Shown: positions 45,552 to 54,852, counted from the first letter of the stretch. The stretch: 64,000 nt of DNA from Brachybacterium avium (GCF_002216795.1 NZ_CP022316.1:1922001-1986000), one strand, 5' to 3'. Numbers and translations are program-made. Notes: generated from the letters alone by a model not told the origin.

Positions 45552-47411
45552 GTGAGCGCCCACCCCACCACCTCGTTCATCGTCCCGCCCGGCCCGACCA
45601 CCCGGCCCACCCTCGAGGGCACCTTCGGGATGTCCGCCTCGACCCACTGGATCGCGACGGCCTGCATGCAGAGCGTGCTCGAGCGCGGCGGGAACGCCTT
45701 CGATGCCGCCACCGCGGGCGGCTTCGTGCTGCATGTGGTGGAACCGCATCTGAACGGCCCCGGCGGGGACATGACCGCGCTCCTGGCGACCGCCGAGGAC
45801 CCCGCCCCCGTGGTGGTGATGGGGCAGGGCCCCGCCCCGGCCGGCGCGAGCATCGAGCACTTCCGCGCCGAGGGGCTCACCGCCGTGCCCGGCACCGGCG
45901 CCCTCGCCGCCGCCGTGCCGCAGGCGGTGGACGCCTGGCTGCTGGTGCTCGAGGAGAAGGGGACCTGGGAGCTCGCGGACGTCCTGGCCTACGCGATCGA
46001 CTGCGCAGAGAACGGACACCCCGTGCTCGCCCGGGTCAGTGCCCAGATCGAGACGGTCGCACAGACCTTCACCGAGCACTGGCCGAGCTCCGCCGCGCTG
46101 TGGATGCCGGACGGCACACCACCGCAGCCCGGCCAGCTGCTGCGCAACCCCAAGTATGCGGCTGTGCTGCGGGACCTGGTCGCCGCCGGTGACGGCATCG
46201 GCGAGGACACCGCCGACGGGTCCGCCGCCCGGGACGGCCGCGGGGCACGGATCGCCGCCGCCCGGGAGCGCTGGCGCACCGGGCCCGTCGCCCGCGCCAT
46301 CGCCGAGTTCGTGCGCACCCCGCACCGCCACTCCGACGGGGCCGACCACGCCGGGGTGCTGACGATGGAGGATCTGGCCGGGGCCGTGGCCCGCTTCGAG
46401 CCCGCGGCCACCACCACCTTCCGCGGCTGGACGGTCGCGAAGACCGCCGCCTGGGGGCAGGGCCCCGCCCTGCTCGAGACCCTCGGCATCCTCGACGGTC
46501 TCCCGGACGACCAGCTCGATCCCTCCACCGAGCGCGGCGCCCACACCGTCCTCGAGACCCTCAAGCTGGCGCTCGCCGACCGCGACGCCCACTTCGGGGA
46601 CGCGGACGTGGACCTCGAGCAGCTGCTGTCCCCGGAGCACCTCGCCGCCCGGCGCGCCCTGCTCACCGAGGAGGCCTCCCACCAGTTCCGCCCGAGCCCG
46701 CTCGGTGGCGGCCCGTCGGCCCTGCCGCCGCTGCTGACCGCGGAGGAACACGCCCTGGCCAGCGGCGGCACCGTCGACCACGGCGGCTCCGGGGAGCCGA
46801 CGGTCAGGGCGACAGGGGAGGCGCGCGGGGACACCTGCCATCTCGACGTGGTGGACCGGTGGGGCAACCTCATCAGCGCCACCCCCTCCGGCGGCTGGCT
46901 CCAGTCCTCACCCGCCATCCCCGGCCTCGGCTTCTGCCTCGGCACCCGCCTGCAGATGATGTGGCTGGACGAGCAGCTGCCGTCGGCGCTGCGTCCCGGC
47001 CGCCGACCGCGCACCACGCTCACCCCGACCCTGGTGCTCCGCGACGGCGAGCCCGTCCTCGCCTGCGGCTCGCCGGGCGGTGACCAGCAGGATCAGTGGC
47101 AGCTGCTGTTCCTGCTGCGGGTGCTGGTGGGCGGGCTCGAGCTCCAGCAGGCGATCGACGCCCCGGCCCTGCACACCCTCTCGATGCCCGGCTCCTTCTG
47201 GCCCCGCACCTGGTCCCCGGGCCGAGCGGTGGTCGAGGACCGCCTCGGCGACGAGGTCATCGCCGCACTGGAGGCACGCGGCCACGAGGTGGTCCGCGCC
47301 GGGGACTGGTCCCTGGGGCGGGTGTCGTGCGTGATGCGTGACCCCGCGACCGGGATCCTCCGCGCCGCCGCGAACTCCCGCGGAGCCCAGGGCTACGCCG
47401 CCGGGCGCTGA
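45552..47411 (+). CDS. Gamma-glutamyltransferase family protein
   Basis: 619 residues without a signal peptide. N-terminal ACMQSVLERGGNAFDAATAGGFVLHVVEPHLNGPGGDM is the family opening. The self-cleavage and catalytic Thr is Thr428 in RGDTCHLDVVDRWGNLIS, followed by SGGWLQSSPAIPG and CGSPGGDQQDQ. Such enzymes split or transfer gamma-glutamyl groups, or act as acylases; the cytosolic form here may act on imported gamma-glutamyl compounds. GTG 45552 follows GAGGAG by five bases. Confidence 0.92.
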   Translation: MSAHPTTSFIVPPGPTTRPTLEGTFGMSASTHWIATACMQSVLERGGNAFDAATAGGFVLHVVEPHLNGPGGDMTALLATAEDPAPVVVMGQGPAPAGASIEHFRAEGLTAVPGTGALAAAVPQAVDAWLLVLEEKGTWELADVLAYAIDCAENGHPVLARVSAQIETVAQTFTEHWPSSAALWMPDGTPPQPGQLLRNPKYAAVLRDLVAAGDGIGEDTADGSAARDGRGARIAAARERWRTGPVARAIAEFVRTPHRHSDGADHAGVLTMEDLAGAVARFEPAATTTFRGWTVAKTAAWGQGPALLETLGILDGLPDDQLDPSTERGAHTVLETLKLALADRDAHFGDADVDLEQLLSPEHLAARRALLTEEASHQFRPSPLGGGPSALPPLLTAEEHALASGGTVDHGGSGEPTVRATGEARGDTCHLDVVDRWGNLISATPSGGWLQSSPAIPGLGFCLGTRLQMMWLDEQLPSALRPGRRPRTTLTPTLVLRDGEPVLACGSPGGDQQDQWQLLFLLRVLVGGLELQQAIDAPALHTLSMPGSFWPRTWSPGRAVVEDRLGDEVIAALEARGHEVVRAGDWSLGRVSCVMRDPATGILRAAANSRGAQGYAAGR

Positions 47412-47450
47412 CCTGGGATCCCGCCTTGCAGCACGCCCCTGACGTGCGCC

Positions 47451-47497
47451 GATTCCCCCGATCTGCCCCCTGTGCGCCATGGGGAGATCGGGGAATC
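47451..47497. terminator. Long hairpin between convergent genes
   Basis: GATTCCCC(C)GATCT(G)CCCC pairs with GGGGAGATCGGGGAATC over 17 bases with two single-base bulges; loop of 11 bases. It lies between the gamma-glutamyltransferase and MFS stops, a strong bidirectional terminator. Confidence 0.7.
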
Positions 47498-47527
47498 AAT
47501 GCTTGGACCTCGGTGCGTCTTAGCCGT

Positions 47528-47582
47528 CGCTGCGGTCTCAGACCTCGGCGCGACTTCGCTGACGCTGCGGCCTCAGACCTCG
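47528..47582. repeat. 20-base direct repeat at the MFS gene end
   Basis: CGCTGCGGTCTCAGACCTCG at 47528-47547 and the same with one change at 47563-47582, 35 bases apart. The second copy contains the MFS stop codon, so the downstream copy may be a duplication of the gene end. Confidence 0.6.
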
Positions 47583-48904
47583 TCGCCAGCGGTGATCGCC
47601 TCGGCCTCCTCGACCTCGGTCAGCTCCTCGTGCGAGCCGACGGCGGCCAGGTGCTTCCGCCCCAGGATCAGCATCAGGATCGACAGCACCAGTGCTCCTG
47701 CGGCCAGCGCATACGGGGCGCCGACGGTGGTCGCCGCGGCGAGCGGACCGGCCACGGCCGGGGCGATCGCACCGCCGAGGAAGCGCACGCCCGAGTAGGC
47801 GGAGCTCGCGACGCCGCGCGGGAGGTCGGTGGCCTCCATGACCGTCTCGGTGAGGGCGGTGTTCATGATGCCCAGCAGGAGCCCGCCGATCACGATCAGC
47901 ACGATCAGGCCGGTCATCGAGGAGTGGGCGAGGCTCATCACCACCATCAGCACGGTGAGCAGCCCCAGCGTGGTCACCAGTGTGCGGATCAGCCCCAGGC
48001 GGCGCGTGAGCAGCGGTGCGACGAACACCGAGGTGATCGCGAGCCCCGTGCCCCAGCCGAAGAACACGCCCCCGATGCCCAGCGCCCCGAACTCCATCCC
48101 GTGCGCAGCGGCGGCCGCCTCGAGCGGGAACGGCGAGTAGGCCAGCAGGGTGAAGAACGCGAAGTTGTAGAAGACCGCTGTCAGCGCGAGGGTGCGCAGC
48201 GCCGGGTGGCCCAGGGCGCGCAGCGCGGCGAGCGGCGAGACGTGAGCGGGCTTCGCTTCCTTCCGCAGCAGCACGACGATCGCCAGGACCCCGATGCCCA
48301 TGAGCACGGCGGTGCCGGCGAAGGGGGCGCGCCAGGAGATGGCGCCGAGCAGCCCGCCCAGCAGCGGGCCGACGGCCAGGCCGATGCCGAGCGCGGTCTC
48401 GTAGAGGATGATCGCGCCCGCGCTGGGGCCGGTGGTGGCGCCGACGATCGCGGCCAGCGCGGTGGAGATGAACAGGGCATTGCCCAGACCCCAGCCGGCG
48501 CGCAGCCCGATGATCTGTTCAACGCTCCCGGCGCCGGAGGCCAGCGCCGCGAACAGCACCACCAGCAGCAGACCCACCAGCAGGGTGCGCTTGACCCCGA
48601 CCTTCGAGGCGAACCAGCTGGTGAAGAACATGGCGATCGCGGTGATGAACAGGTAGCTGGTGAACAGCAGCATCGCTTGCGACGGGGTGGCGTCCAGCTG
48701 GCTGCTGATCGCGGGCAGGATCGGGTCCACCAGGCCAATGCCCATGAAGGACACGGTCGCGGCGAAGGCGATGGCCCACACGGACTTCGGCTGGTGGAAC
48801 GCCTCGCGCAGGGTGGGTGCGGTGTTCTTCGCGGTGTTCTTCGTGGTGCTCGGCGCGGGGCCCGGGGTGGGCGGCGTCGAGGGTTCGGTGAGCTGTGAGG
48901 TCAT
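47573..48904 (-). CDS. MFS efflux transporter
   Basis: 443 residues with about 12 membrane segments. Opening VSFMGIGLVDPILPAISSQLDATPSQ and SKVGVKRTLLVGLLLV (motif A region) match drug-efflux MFS of the DHA1 type. ATG 48904 follows GAAGGA. Next to a MarR regulator on the same strand, which suggests inducible export of a toxic compound. Substrate unknown. Confidence 0.9.
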   Translation of the reverse strand: MTSQLTEPSTPPTPGPAPSTTKNTAKNTAPTLREAFHQPKSVWAIAFAATVSFMGIGLVDPILPAISSQLDATPSQAMLLFTSYLFITAIAMFFTSWFASKVGVKRTLLVGLLLVVLFAALASGAGSVEQIIGLRAGWGLGNALFISTALAAIVGATTGPSAGAIILYETALGIGLAVGPLLGGLLGAISWRAPFAGTAVLMGIGVLAIVVLLRKEAKPAHVSPLAALRALGHPALRTLALTAVFYNFAFFTLLAYSPFPLEAAAAAHGMEFGALGIGGVFFGWGTGLAITSVFVAPLLTRRLGLIRTLVTTLGLLTVLMVVMSLAHSSMTGLIVLIVIGGLLLGIMNTALTETVMEATDLPRGVASSAYSGVRFLGGAIAPAVAGPLAAATTVGAPYALAAGALVLSILMLILGRKHLAAVGSHEELTEVEEAEAITAGDEV

Positions 48905-49012
48905 GCGCGGGGTCCTTCGTTCGGAGCGAGGTGGTGGAGTGCGGGTGGGGCGGGAGGTCACGGTGCGGGGGCCGACGGCGATCGGCGGGAGCGGCGCCGG
49001 GCAGCGCCCGCC

Positions 49013-49453
49013 TCATCCGTCGTGGGCGTCGACGAGGCGCGAGAGGATCTCGGCGGCCCGCTCGAGGGCGGCGAAGTCCTCGGCGGGAAGCTGATCGAGC
49101 AGCCCGCCCACGCCGTGTGCCAGCTGCTGCCGCCAGGCGGCGAGCTGGGCGGAGCCCTGGGTGGTGGTGCTGATCAGCGAGGAGCGGGAGTCGGTGGGAT
49201 CGGGGGTGCGCCCCACGAGCCCCTCCTCCTCGAGGCGCTTGATCACGGTGGTGGCCGTGGGGCGGGAGACCCGCTCGCGGTCCGCGATCTCGCTCAGGCG
49301 CAGCGGCCCGTGCCGCTCGATAGTGGCGACCACGCGCCAGGACACGGTCCCTACGCCCACGTCGGAGCGCCGCGCGGCCAGGCGTGAGAACTGGGAGCAC
49401 ACCAGCGCCAGGTGCTGGGGGAGCTCGGCGGGAGCGGCGGGAGTGGTCGTCAT
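49013..49453 (-). CDS. MarR-family transcriptional regulator
   Basis: 146 residues. Winged helix at about 45-110: LRLSEIADRERVSRPTATTVIKRLEEEGLVGRTPDPTDSRSSLIS. ATG 49453 lies seven bases after TATAGT (49461-49466), a leaderless arrangement. An almost perfect palindrome covers the promoter. It probably represses itself and the MFS gene downstream on the same strand. Confidence 0.93.
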   Translation of the reverse strand: MTTTPAAPAELPQHLALVCSQFSRLAARRSDVGVGTVSWRVVATIERHGPLRLSEIADRERVSRPTATTVIKRLEEEGLVGRTPDPTDSRSSLISTTTQGSAQLAAWRQQLAHGVGGLLDQLPAEDFAALERAAEILSRLVDAHDG

Positions 49454-49466
49454 GCCCTCCACTATA

Positions 49467-49481
49467 GTGAGCATTGCTAAC
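49467..49481. promoter_or_regulatory. MarR-type operator
   Basis: GTGAGCATTGCTAAC matches its own reverse complement at 12 of 15 positions (GT.AGCA.TGCT.AC on the minus strand). It abuts the -10 hexamer of the MarR gene, ideal for autorepression. Confidence 0.6.
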
Positions 49482-49624
49482 CATCGCAAAGTGTGTGTGA
49501 CCCATGGATCGCCCCGGGGGTGCGATCGGCTCTTCGGCTCTTCGGCTCTGCGCCCCGGCTGCTCGGCGGCCGACGGGCTCGGCGGCCCGCGGGCTCAGGC
49601 CCTACGGACTGGTGGTCGACGGAT

Positions 49625-50590
49625 TCAGCGGCTCACCGGATCCGCGCTGCCGCCGGCGAGCAGGGCCGCGAGCTCATGCGGGCGGGGCGCTCCCTCCCAA
49701 TCCCCGGGAACGGTGCAGGCCAGGGCCCCGCAGGCGTTCGCCCGCTCCAGCTGCTGCGGGACCCCCAGCCCCTCGAGGTGGGCGCTGAGGTAGCCCGCGA
49801 CGAAGGCGTCTCCCGCGCCGACGGTGTCCACCACGTCCACGACGTGGCCCGCCGCCTCATGGAGTCGGCCCTCGGCGAGCGCGGCGGCGCCGTCGGGCCC
49901 GAGCTTCGCCACCACCTGCCGTCCCGGCCGGGTCAGGGCCTCCAGCAGCTCGGAGGGTGCTGAGGCGTCGATCTCCGGGGCGAGCAGCGCGAGCTCCTCG
50001 GGGCCGCCGATGAGGATGTCGACATGCTCGAGGATCTCGCCCAGCAGCTCGGCGAGGTGGTCGCGGGATCCGAGTCGGGAGCGGTGGTTCACGTCCAAGC
50101 TCACCGTCGCCCCCGTCGCGACCGCGCGCCGCACGGCGGTCAGGACGGTGGCATGCGCGCTCGCCGAGAGCAGCGGGGTGATCCCGCTGATGTGCAGGAG
50201 CTCTGCCCGCTCGATGAGCTGCTCGGGGAGATCGGCTGGGGCGATGGCGGAGGCGGCAGAGCCGCTGCGGTAATAGTCCACGCGAGTGGTGGCGCCGGTG
50301 GGGCGCGACTTGATCATCAGGCCCGTCGGCCGCTGCGGATCGACTGCGCAATGGACCTCGACGCCCTCGCCGCGGATCTCCCGCACCACCCGCATCCCCA
50401 GCGGATCGTCGCCCACCCGGCCCACCCATGCCGTGGGCACCCCGAGCCGGCTCAGCCCGATCGCCAGATTCGATTCCGCACCGCCGATCGCGAGCTCCAC
50501 GGACGGCAGGTGGGCGAGGGAGCCGATGGTGCCGCTGTGCATCAGCGCCATGGTCTCGCCGAGGGTGACCACGCGCGGTGCGGCGCTCAT
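49625..50590 (-). CDS. kdgK: PfkB-family sugar kinase, probable 2-keto-3-deoxygluconate kinase
   Basis: 321 residues. PfkB opening VVTLGETMALMHSGTIGSL, IGGAESNLAIGLSRLG, and C-terminal ATP/catalytic motif VDTVGAGDAFVAGYL. TTRVDYYRSGSAASAI resembles KdgK substrate contacts. Its start overlaps the KDPG aldolase stop (ATGA), so KDG phosphorylation and KDPG cleavage are coupled in one operon, which supports the kinase assignment. Confidence 0.88.
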   Translation of the reverse strand: MSAAPRVVTLGETMALMHSGTIGSLAHLPSVELAIGGAESNLAIGLSRLGVPTAWVGRVGDDPLGMRVVREIRGEGVEVHCAVDPQRPTGLMIKSRPTGATTRVDYYRSGSAASAIAPADLPEQLIERAELLHISGITPLLSASAHATVLTAVRRAVATGATVSLDVNHRSRLGSRDHLAELLGEILEHVDILIGGPEELALLAPEIDASAPSELLEALTRPGRQVVAKLGPDGAAALAEGRLHEAAGHVVDVVDTVGAGDAFVAGYLSAHLEGLGVPQQLERANACGALACTVPGDWEGAPRPHELAALLAGGSADPVSR

Positions 50591-51239
50591 GCCTCCGCCC
50601 CGCGCGCGGTCACGTCGACGAACTGCGCGGCGCGCTCGGCGAGCGCCTGGAGGCTGCCGCCCCGCAGCGCATCGCCGACCAGGGGCCCGCCCACGGAGAC
50701 GGCCTCGGCCCCGGCCCGCAGCCAGTCCCTTGCGGCTTCGAGGTCCACCCCGCCCGAGGGGACCACCCGGATGCCGGGGAAGGGCCGCGCAGATCCTTGA
50801 CGTAGCCGGGGCCCACCACGGAGGCGGGGAACACCTTGACCGCCGCAGCGCCGGCGGACCAGCCCGCATGCAGCTCGCTCGGGGTCAGGCCGCCGGGCAC
50901 GATCGGGATGCCGGCGGCCGCCGCCTCATCGAGCAGGTCCGCGCGGGTGATCGGGGTGACGATGAAGTCCGCGCCGTGCGCGGCGGCGGTGCGGAGATCA
51001 GCGGGATCCGTGACGGTGCCGACGCCGATGTCCATCCGGGTGCCGAACCGCTCATGCAGCCTCGCCAGCTCTGCGAGGGTGCCGGGGGTGGACAGGGTCA
51101 GCTCCACCGAACGGATGCCGGCGTCGGCGAGCGCCTCGAGGACCGGAGCGTACTGCTCGGCGCGCTCACCGCGGATCACGACGATCAGCCGGGCGGCGGC
51201 GGTGCGTTCGGGCAGGGACGGGCGGTGCGTGGCGGCCAT
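50587..51239 (-). pseudogene. KDPG/KHG aldolase, frameshifted
   Basis: Bifunctional 2-keto-3-deoxy-6-phosphogluconate/4-hydroxy-2-oxoglutarate aldolase (Eda type). LIVVIRGERAEQYAPVLEAL, Glu in IRSVELTLSTPG and Schiff-base Lys in AAVKVFPASVVGP are present. The frame breaks at about 50782-50784: ...KDLRGP should continue FPGIRVVPSGGVDLEAA; one base is missing in a C run (minus strand). Repaired length about 217 residues, normal. ATG 51239. The 3' end overlaps kdgK. Sequencing error is as likely as real inactivation. Confidence 0.88.
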
Positions 51240-51295
51240 GAGGGTCTCCTGGATGGTGGGAGCGATGGCGAGAGGGGCGGGCGCCCCCTGTCCTG

Positions 51296-51320
51296 ATTTT
51301 GTTATACGGAACGGTAGTTC
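51296..51320 (-). promoter_or_regulatory. Candidate operator of the eda-kdgK operon
   Basis: Minus strand GAACTACCGTTCC followed by GTATAACAAAAT, 57 bases or more upstream of the aldolase start. It matches the manD upstream site in GAA-N4/5-GTTCC plus AT-rich tail and orientation. Shared control by the IclR regulator at 42644-43474 is inferred. Confidence 0.5.
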
Positions 51321-51440
51321 TGCTCCGCGCAACAGCGTAGCAAGTGGTGATCGCCGGCGGGGCGAGCGCGAGGGGGACTGCGGGGCGTCCGCCCGATGGG
51401 TCTGCGTGCCGGCAGCGGCCCGGTCGGTCACAATGAGACG

Positions 51441-52799
51441 GTGACCAGTACCCGCGTGACCACCGAGACCGTCCTCTCCCTGCTGCGCAGCGACCCTCAG
51501 AGCGAGGCGCAGCTGGAGCAGCTCGCCCGCGAGGCGCAGAAGCTGCCGGTGCCCGAGCTCGTCTATCTGGTCGAGACCCGGGCGTCCACCGAGGCCGCGA
51601 TCCTGTTCCGAGTCCTGGGCAAGGTCACGGCGCTCGCCGTCTTCGAGGCGCTCCCGGCACCGCACCAGGCCGAGCTGATCTCGGCGCTGCGCACCCAGCA
51701 GGTCGCCGACATCATCGGCGATCTCGACCCCGACGACCGTGCCTCCCTGTTCGACGAGCTCCCGGCCTCGGTCGCCGAGCGGCTGATGCACGGGCTCGAC
51801 GCCGAGCAGCGAGAGATGACCACGGCGGTCCTCGGCTACTCCCGGGAATCGATCGGGCGGTACATGTCGCCCGAGGTGCTCACGCTCAGCCCCGGGTGGA
51901 GCGTCCGCGAGGCCCTCGCCTACGTGCGTGCCCACGCCGTGGGGCCCGAGACGATCTATCTGCTGCCCGTCGTCGACGAGTCCCGCATCCTGCTCGGCGT
52001 GGTGGGGCTGCGACGGCTGCTGGTGGCCGAGGAGGACAGCCTCGTCGGCGAGATCGCCCACCTGGCGGTCTCCGCCACGGCCACCGATGACCGTGAGCTC
52101 GTCGCCCGGCGCTTCTCCGCCGCCAAACTCCTGGCGATGCCGATCGTGGATGGGGAGGGCCGCCTGGTCGGCATCCTGACCGTCGACGACGCCGTCGGCA
52201 TCCTCGAGGAGGAGGACCACGAGGACACCGCCCGCACCGGCGGCGCGGAGCCGCTGCCCAGCTCCTACCTCTCCACCCCGGTCCTGCGTGTGGTGCGCAG
52301 CCGCATCGTCTGGCTGCTGGTGCTCGCGATCTCGGCGATCCTCACCGTGCAGGTGCTCGAGGTCTTCGAGGACAAGCTCGACGAGGTCGTGATCCTGGCC
52401 CTGTTCATCCCGCTGCTGACGGGCACCGGCGGCAACACCGGCAACCAGGCGGCCACCACCGTCACCCGCGCGCTCGCCGTGGGCGAGGTGCGAGTGCGGG
52501 ACCTGCCCCGGGTGGTGTGGCAGGAGCTGCGCGTCGGGATGGTGCTCGGCGTGGTGCTGGGCTCCCTCGGCTTCATCGTCGCCGGGCTCGTCTACGGCCC
52601 GGCGATCGGCATGGTGATGGGGACGACGCTGCTGTCCATCTGCACCATGGCAGCGATCGTGGGCGGCCTGATGCCGCTGGTCGCGAAGCGGGTCGGCGCG
52701 GATCCCGCAGTGTTCTCCAACCCCTTCATCTCCACCTTCTGCGACGCCACCGGTCTGATCATCTACTTCACGATCGCGACGGCCGTGCTGGGGTTGTGA
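51441..52799 (+). CDS. mgtE: Magnesium transporter MgtE
   Basis: 452 residues: N-terminal superhelical domain (to about 130; RTQQVADIIGDLDPDDRASLFDELP), two CBS domains (about 140-265; YMSPEVLTLSPGWSVREAL, MPIVDGEGRLVGILTVDDA) and five membrane helices with the pore motif PLLTGTGGNTGNQAATTVTRALA. A Mg2+-gated Mg2+ channel. GTG 51441 lies six bases after CACAAT, so the mRNA may be leaderless. Confidence 0.95.
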   Translation: MTSTRVTTETVLSLLRSDPQSEAQLEQLAREAQKLPVPELVYLVETRASTEAAILFRVLGKVTALAVFEALPAPHQAELISALRTQQVADIIGDLDPDDRASLFDELPASVAERLMHGLDAEQREMTTAVLGYSRESIGRYMSPEVLTLSPGWSVREALAYVRAHAVGPETIYLLPVVDESRILLGVVGLRRLLVAEEDSLVGEIAHLAVSATATDDRELVARRFSAAKLLAMPIVDGEGRLVGILTVDDAVGILEEEDHEDTARTGGAEPLPSSYLSTPVLRVVRSRIVWLLVLAISAILTVQVLEVFEDKLDEVVILALFIPLLTGTGGNTGNQAATTVTRALAVGEVRVRDLPRVVWQELRVGMVLGVVLGSLGFIVAGLVYGPAIGMVMGTTLLSICTMAAIVGGLMPLVAKRVGADPAVFSNPFISTFCDATGLIIYFTIATAVLGL

Positions 52800-52821
52800 G
52801 GGGTGCTGTCGGAGGCCGCGC

Positions 52822-53910
52822 TCAGGCGGTGCGGCCGGTCAGCTCCCGGGCCTGCTCCTGCGCGATGAGCGCCAGCTCGACGGCCTTGAAGGCGTGCTCC
52901 TGGGTCATGGCGTCCTCGGTGCGGTGCAGCACGTCGAGGATCAGTTGGCCGAAGAACGGGTAGCCCACCTCGCCGGTCGCGTTGATGCGATGCTCGCCCT
53001 CGCCATCGACCAGGATCACCTGGCCGCCGCCGTTGTCGGTGGTGACGTCGATGTACTTGCGCAGCTCGAGGTAGCCCTCGGTGCCGAGGATGAACGTGCG
53101 GCCGTCGCCCCAGGTGCGCAGGCCGGCCGGGGTGAACCAGTCCACGCGCACGAAGCCGGTCGCCCCGGAGGACAGCGCGATGTGCGCATCGCCGTAGTCG
53201 TCGAGCTCCGGATGCTCGGGATTGCCGAAGTTGCCGATCGAGCTGGAGAGGATCTCGGCGTCCTCGGAACCGGTGAAGGCGAGCATCTGCTCGAAGTTGT
53301 GGCTGCCGATATCGGTGAGGATGCCGCCGTAGCTGGCACGCTCGAAGAACCAGTCCGGGCGGGTGGAAGGATCGCCCATGCGATGCGGGCCCATGCCCTG
53401 GACCTGCAGGACCTTCCCGATCGCACCGCGCTCGATGAGCTGACCGGCCAGCACCGCCGCCTCGACGTGGATCCGCTCGGAGTAGTAGACGGCGTACTTC
53501 CGGCCGGTGCGCTCCACCGCGGCCTTCGCCTCGGCGAGCTGCTCGCGGGAGATCAGCGGGGTCTTGTCGGTGAAGTAGTCCTTGCCGGCCTCCATCACGC
53601 GGATGCCCAGCGGCGCGCGATCCACCGGCACCGCCGCGGCGGCGACCAGGTGCACCTCGGGGTCGGCGAGCACTTCCTCCTCGCTGGAGGCGATCCTGAC
53701 CTGCGGGAACTTCTCCTGGAAAGCGGCGGCACGCTCGGGCTGGGTGTCGTAGACCCACTTCAGGGTGCCGCCCGCGTCGAGCAGCCCCTGGGTCATGCCC
53801 CCGATGTGGCCGTGGTCGAGATGCATCGCGGCGAAGACGAGCTCGCCGGGTTCGACGACCGGCTTCGGCATCGAGTCCGGCGCGTAGTCGGCTCCTTCGG
53901 AGACAGCCAT
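52822..53910 (-). CDS. Gfo/Idh/MocA-family oxidoreductase
   Basis: 362 residues. N-terminal Rossmann part (FAAMHLDHGHIGGMTQGLLDAGG) with an unusual HLDHGHIGG in place of the usual GxGxxG, then DYFTDKTPLISREQ (EKP-like, Lys kept) and ILTDIGSHNFEQML. NAD(P)-dependent sugar or sugar-acid dehydrogenase family. This altered cofactor loop is typical of a distinct subgroup. Stands alone, convergent with mgtE. Confidence 0.88.
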   Translation of the reverse strand: MAVSEGADYAPDSMPKPVVEPGELVFAAMHLDHGHIGGMTQGLLDAGGTLKWVYDTQPERAAAFQEKFPQVRIASSEEEVLADPEVHLVAAAAVPVDRAPLGIRVMEAGKDYFTDKTPLISREQLAEAKAAVERTGRKYAVYYSERIHVEAAVLAGQLIERGAIGKVLQVQGMGPHRMGDPSTRPDWFFERASYGGILTDIGSHNFEQMLAFTGSEDAEILSSSIGNFGNPEHPELDDYGDAHIALSSGATGFVRVDWFTPAGLRTWGDGRTFILGTEGYLELRKYIDVTTDNGGGQVILVDGEGEHRINATGEVGYPFFGQLILDVLHRTEDAMTQEHAFKAVELALIAQEQARELTGRTA

Positions 53911-54129
53911 GGGGGTCCTCTCAACAGGTGATCGGGGGCGATCAGGGTGAACGGGAACTGCAGCGGCGTGGCGCAACGCGGGGGAGAGGCGGCGCTGCTG
54001 CCGCTGGTTACGGCCGCGCCATCGCGGGCTGGGCACCCGGGTCCCCTCGGCGCACTGCACAGCAGTCTCCTGCACCCCGCGGCCGACGGCAGGGGAGTGC
54101 CGGATGTTGCCAGTTGCTACCGTGCCTGC

Positions 54130-54852
54130 GTGGACCTCTTCACCCTCAGCTGGACGGCGCTGCGCACCGCGGCGGCCGGTCTCCCCGACTCGGCCCTGAC
54201 CCGCCCCTCCGGCTGCCGGGGCTGGCTGGTGCGAGACCTGCTCTGCCACGTCGTCTTCGACGCGCAGGATGTGCTGATCACCCTGTCCACCCCGGCGGAG
54301 ACGACCCCCTCCGCCGATGCCCTCAGCTTCTGGACCCCGCGCCCCGCCCCGCCCGAGGGGAGCGACCCGCTGGGCGGGCTCACCGTGCGCCTGGCCGCCG
54401 CCTACGAGGACCCCGCCCTGCTGCGCCAGCATCTCGAGAACGTGGGCGCCGCCGCCGGCCGCGCCGCGCTGCTCGCCCACCCCGACCTGCCCGTCTCCAC
54501 CCGGGACATGACCCTCACCGTGCGGGACTACCTCAGCGCCCACGTTCTCGAGTGGACGCTGCACCACCTGGACCTCGTAGCTCACCTGGGGGATGGGGAG
54601 GAAGCGACCGTCGACCCTCCTGTGGGCGGCCCTCGCGCCGACGATCCGCCCGCAGCCGGCCCGCCCGCGGAGGGCCTGGCCGCTGCCCGGGACATGGTCG
54701 AACGACGACTGCGGCTCCGACTGCCAGTGGCCTGGACGGACGCCGACGCACTGCGGGTCGCGACCGGGCGTCGCCCGGCGACCCCGGCCGAGCGCGCCGA
54801 GCTGGATGCTCTCGGCCCGCGCGGGCAGATGCTCCCGCTCTCCTTCGGCTGA
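54130..54852 (+). CDS. Maleylpyruvate isomerase-like mycothiol-dependent family protein
   Basis: 240 residues, DinB-like four-helix N-terminus: LTRPSGCRGWLVRDLLCHVVFDAQDVL (first His), YLSAHVLEWTLHHLDLVAHLG (second and third His), the MDMPI-type metal site. Members use mycothiol, in keeping with an actinobacterium. GTG 54130 lies six bases after TACCGT (54118-54123); a longer start at GTG 54097 is possible. Substrate unknown. Confidence 0.82.
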   Translation: MDLFTLSWTALRTAAAGLPDSALTRPSGCRGWLVRDLLCHVVFDAQDVLITLSTPAETTPSADALSFWTPRPAPPEGSDPLGGLTVRLAAAYEDPALLRQHLENVGAAAGRAALLAHPDLPVSTRDMTLTVRDYLSAHVLEWTLHHLDLVAHLGDGEEATVDPPVGGPRADDPPAAGPPAEGLAAARDMVERRLRLRLPVAWTDADALRVATGRRPATPAERAELDALGPRGQMLPLSFG

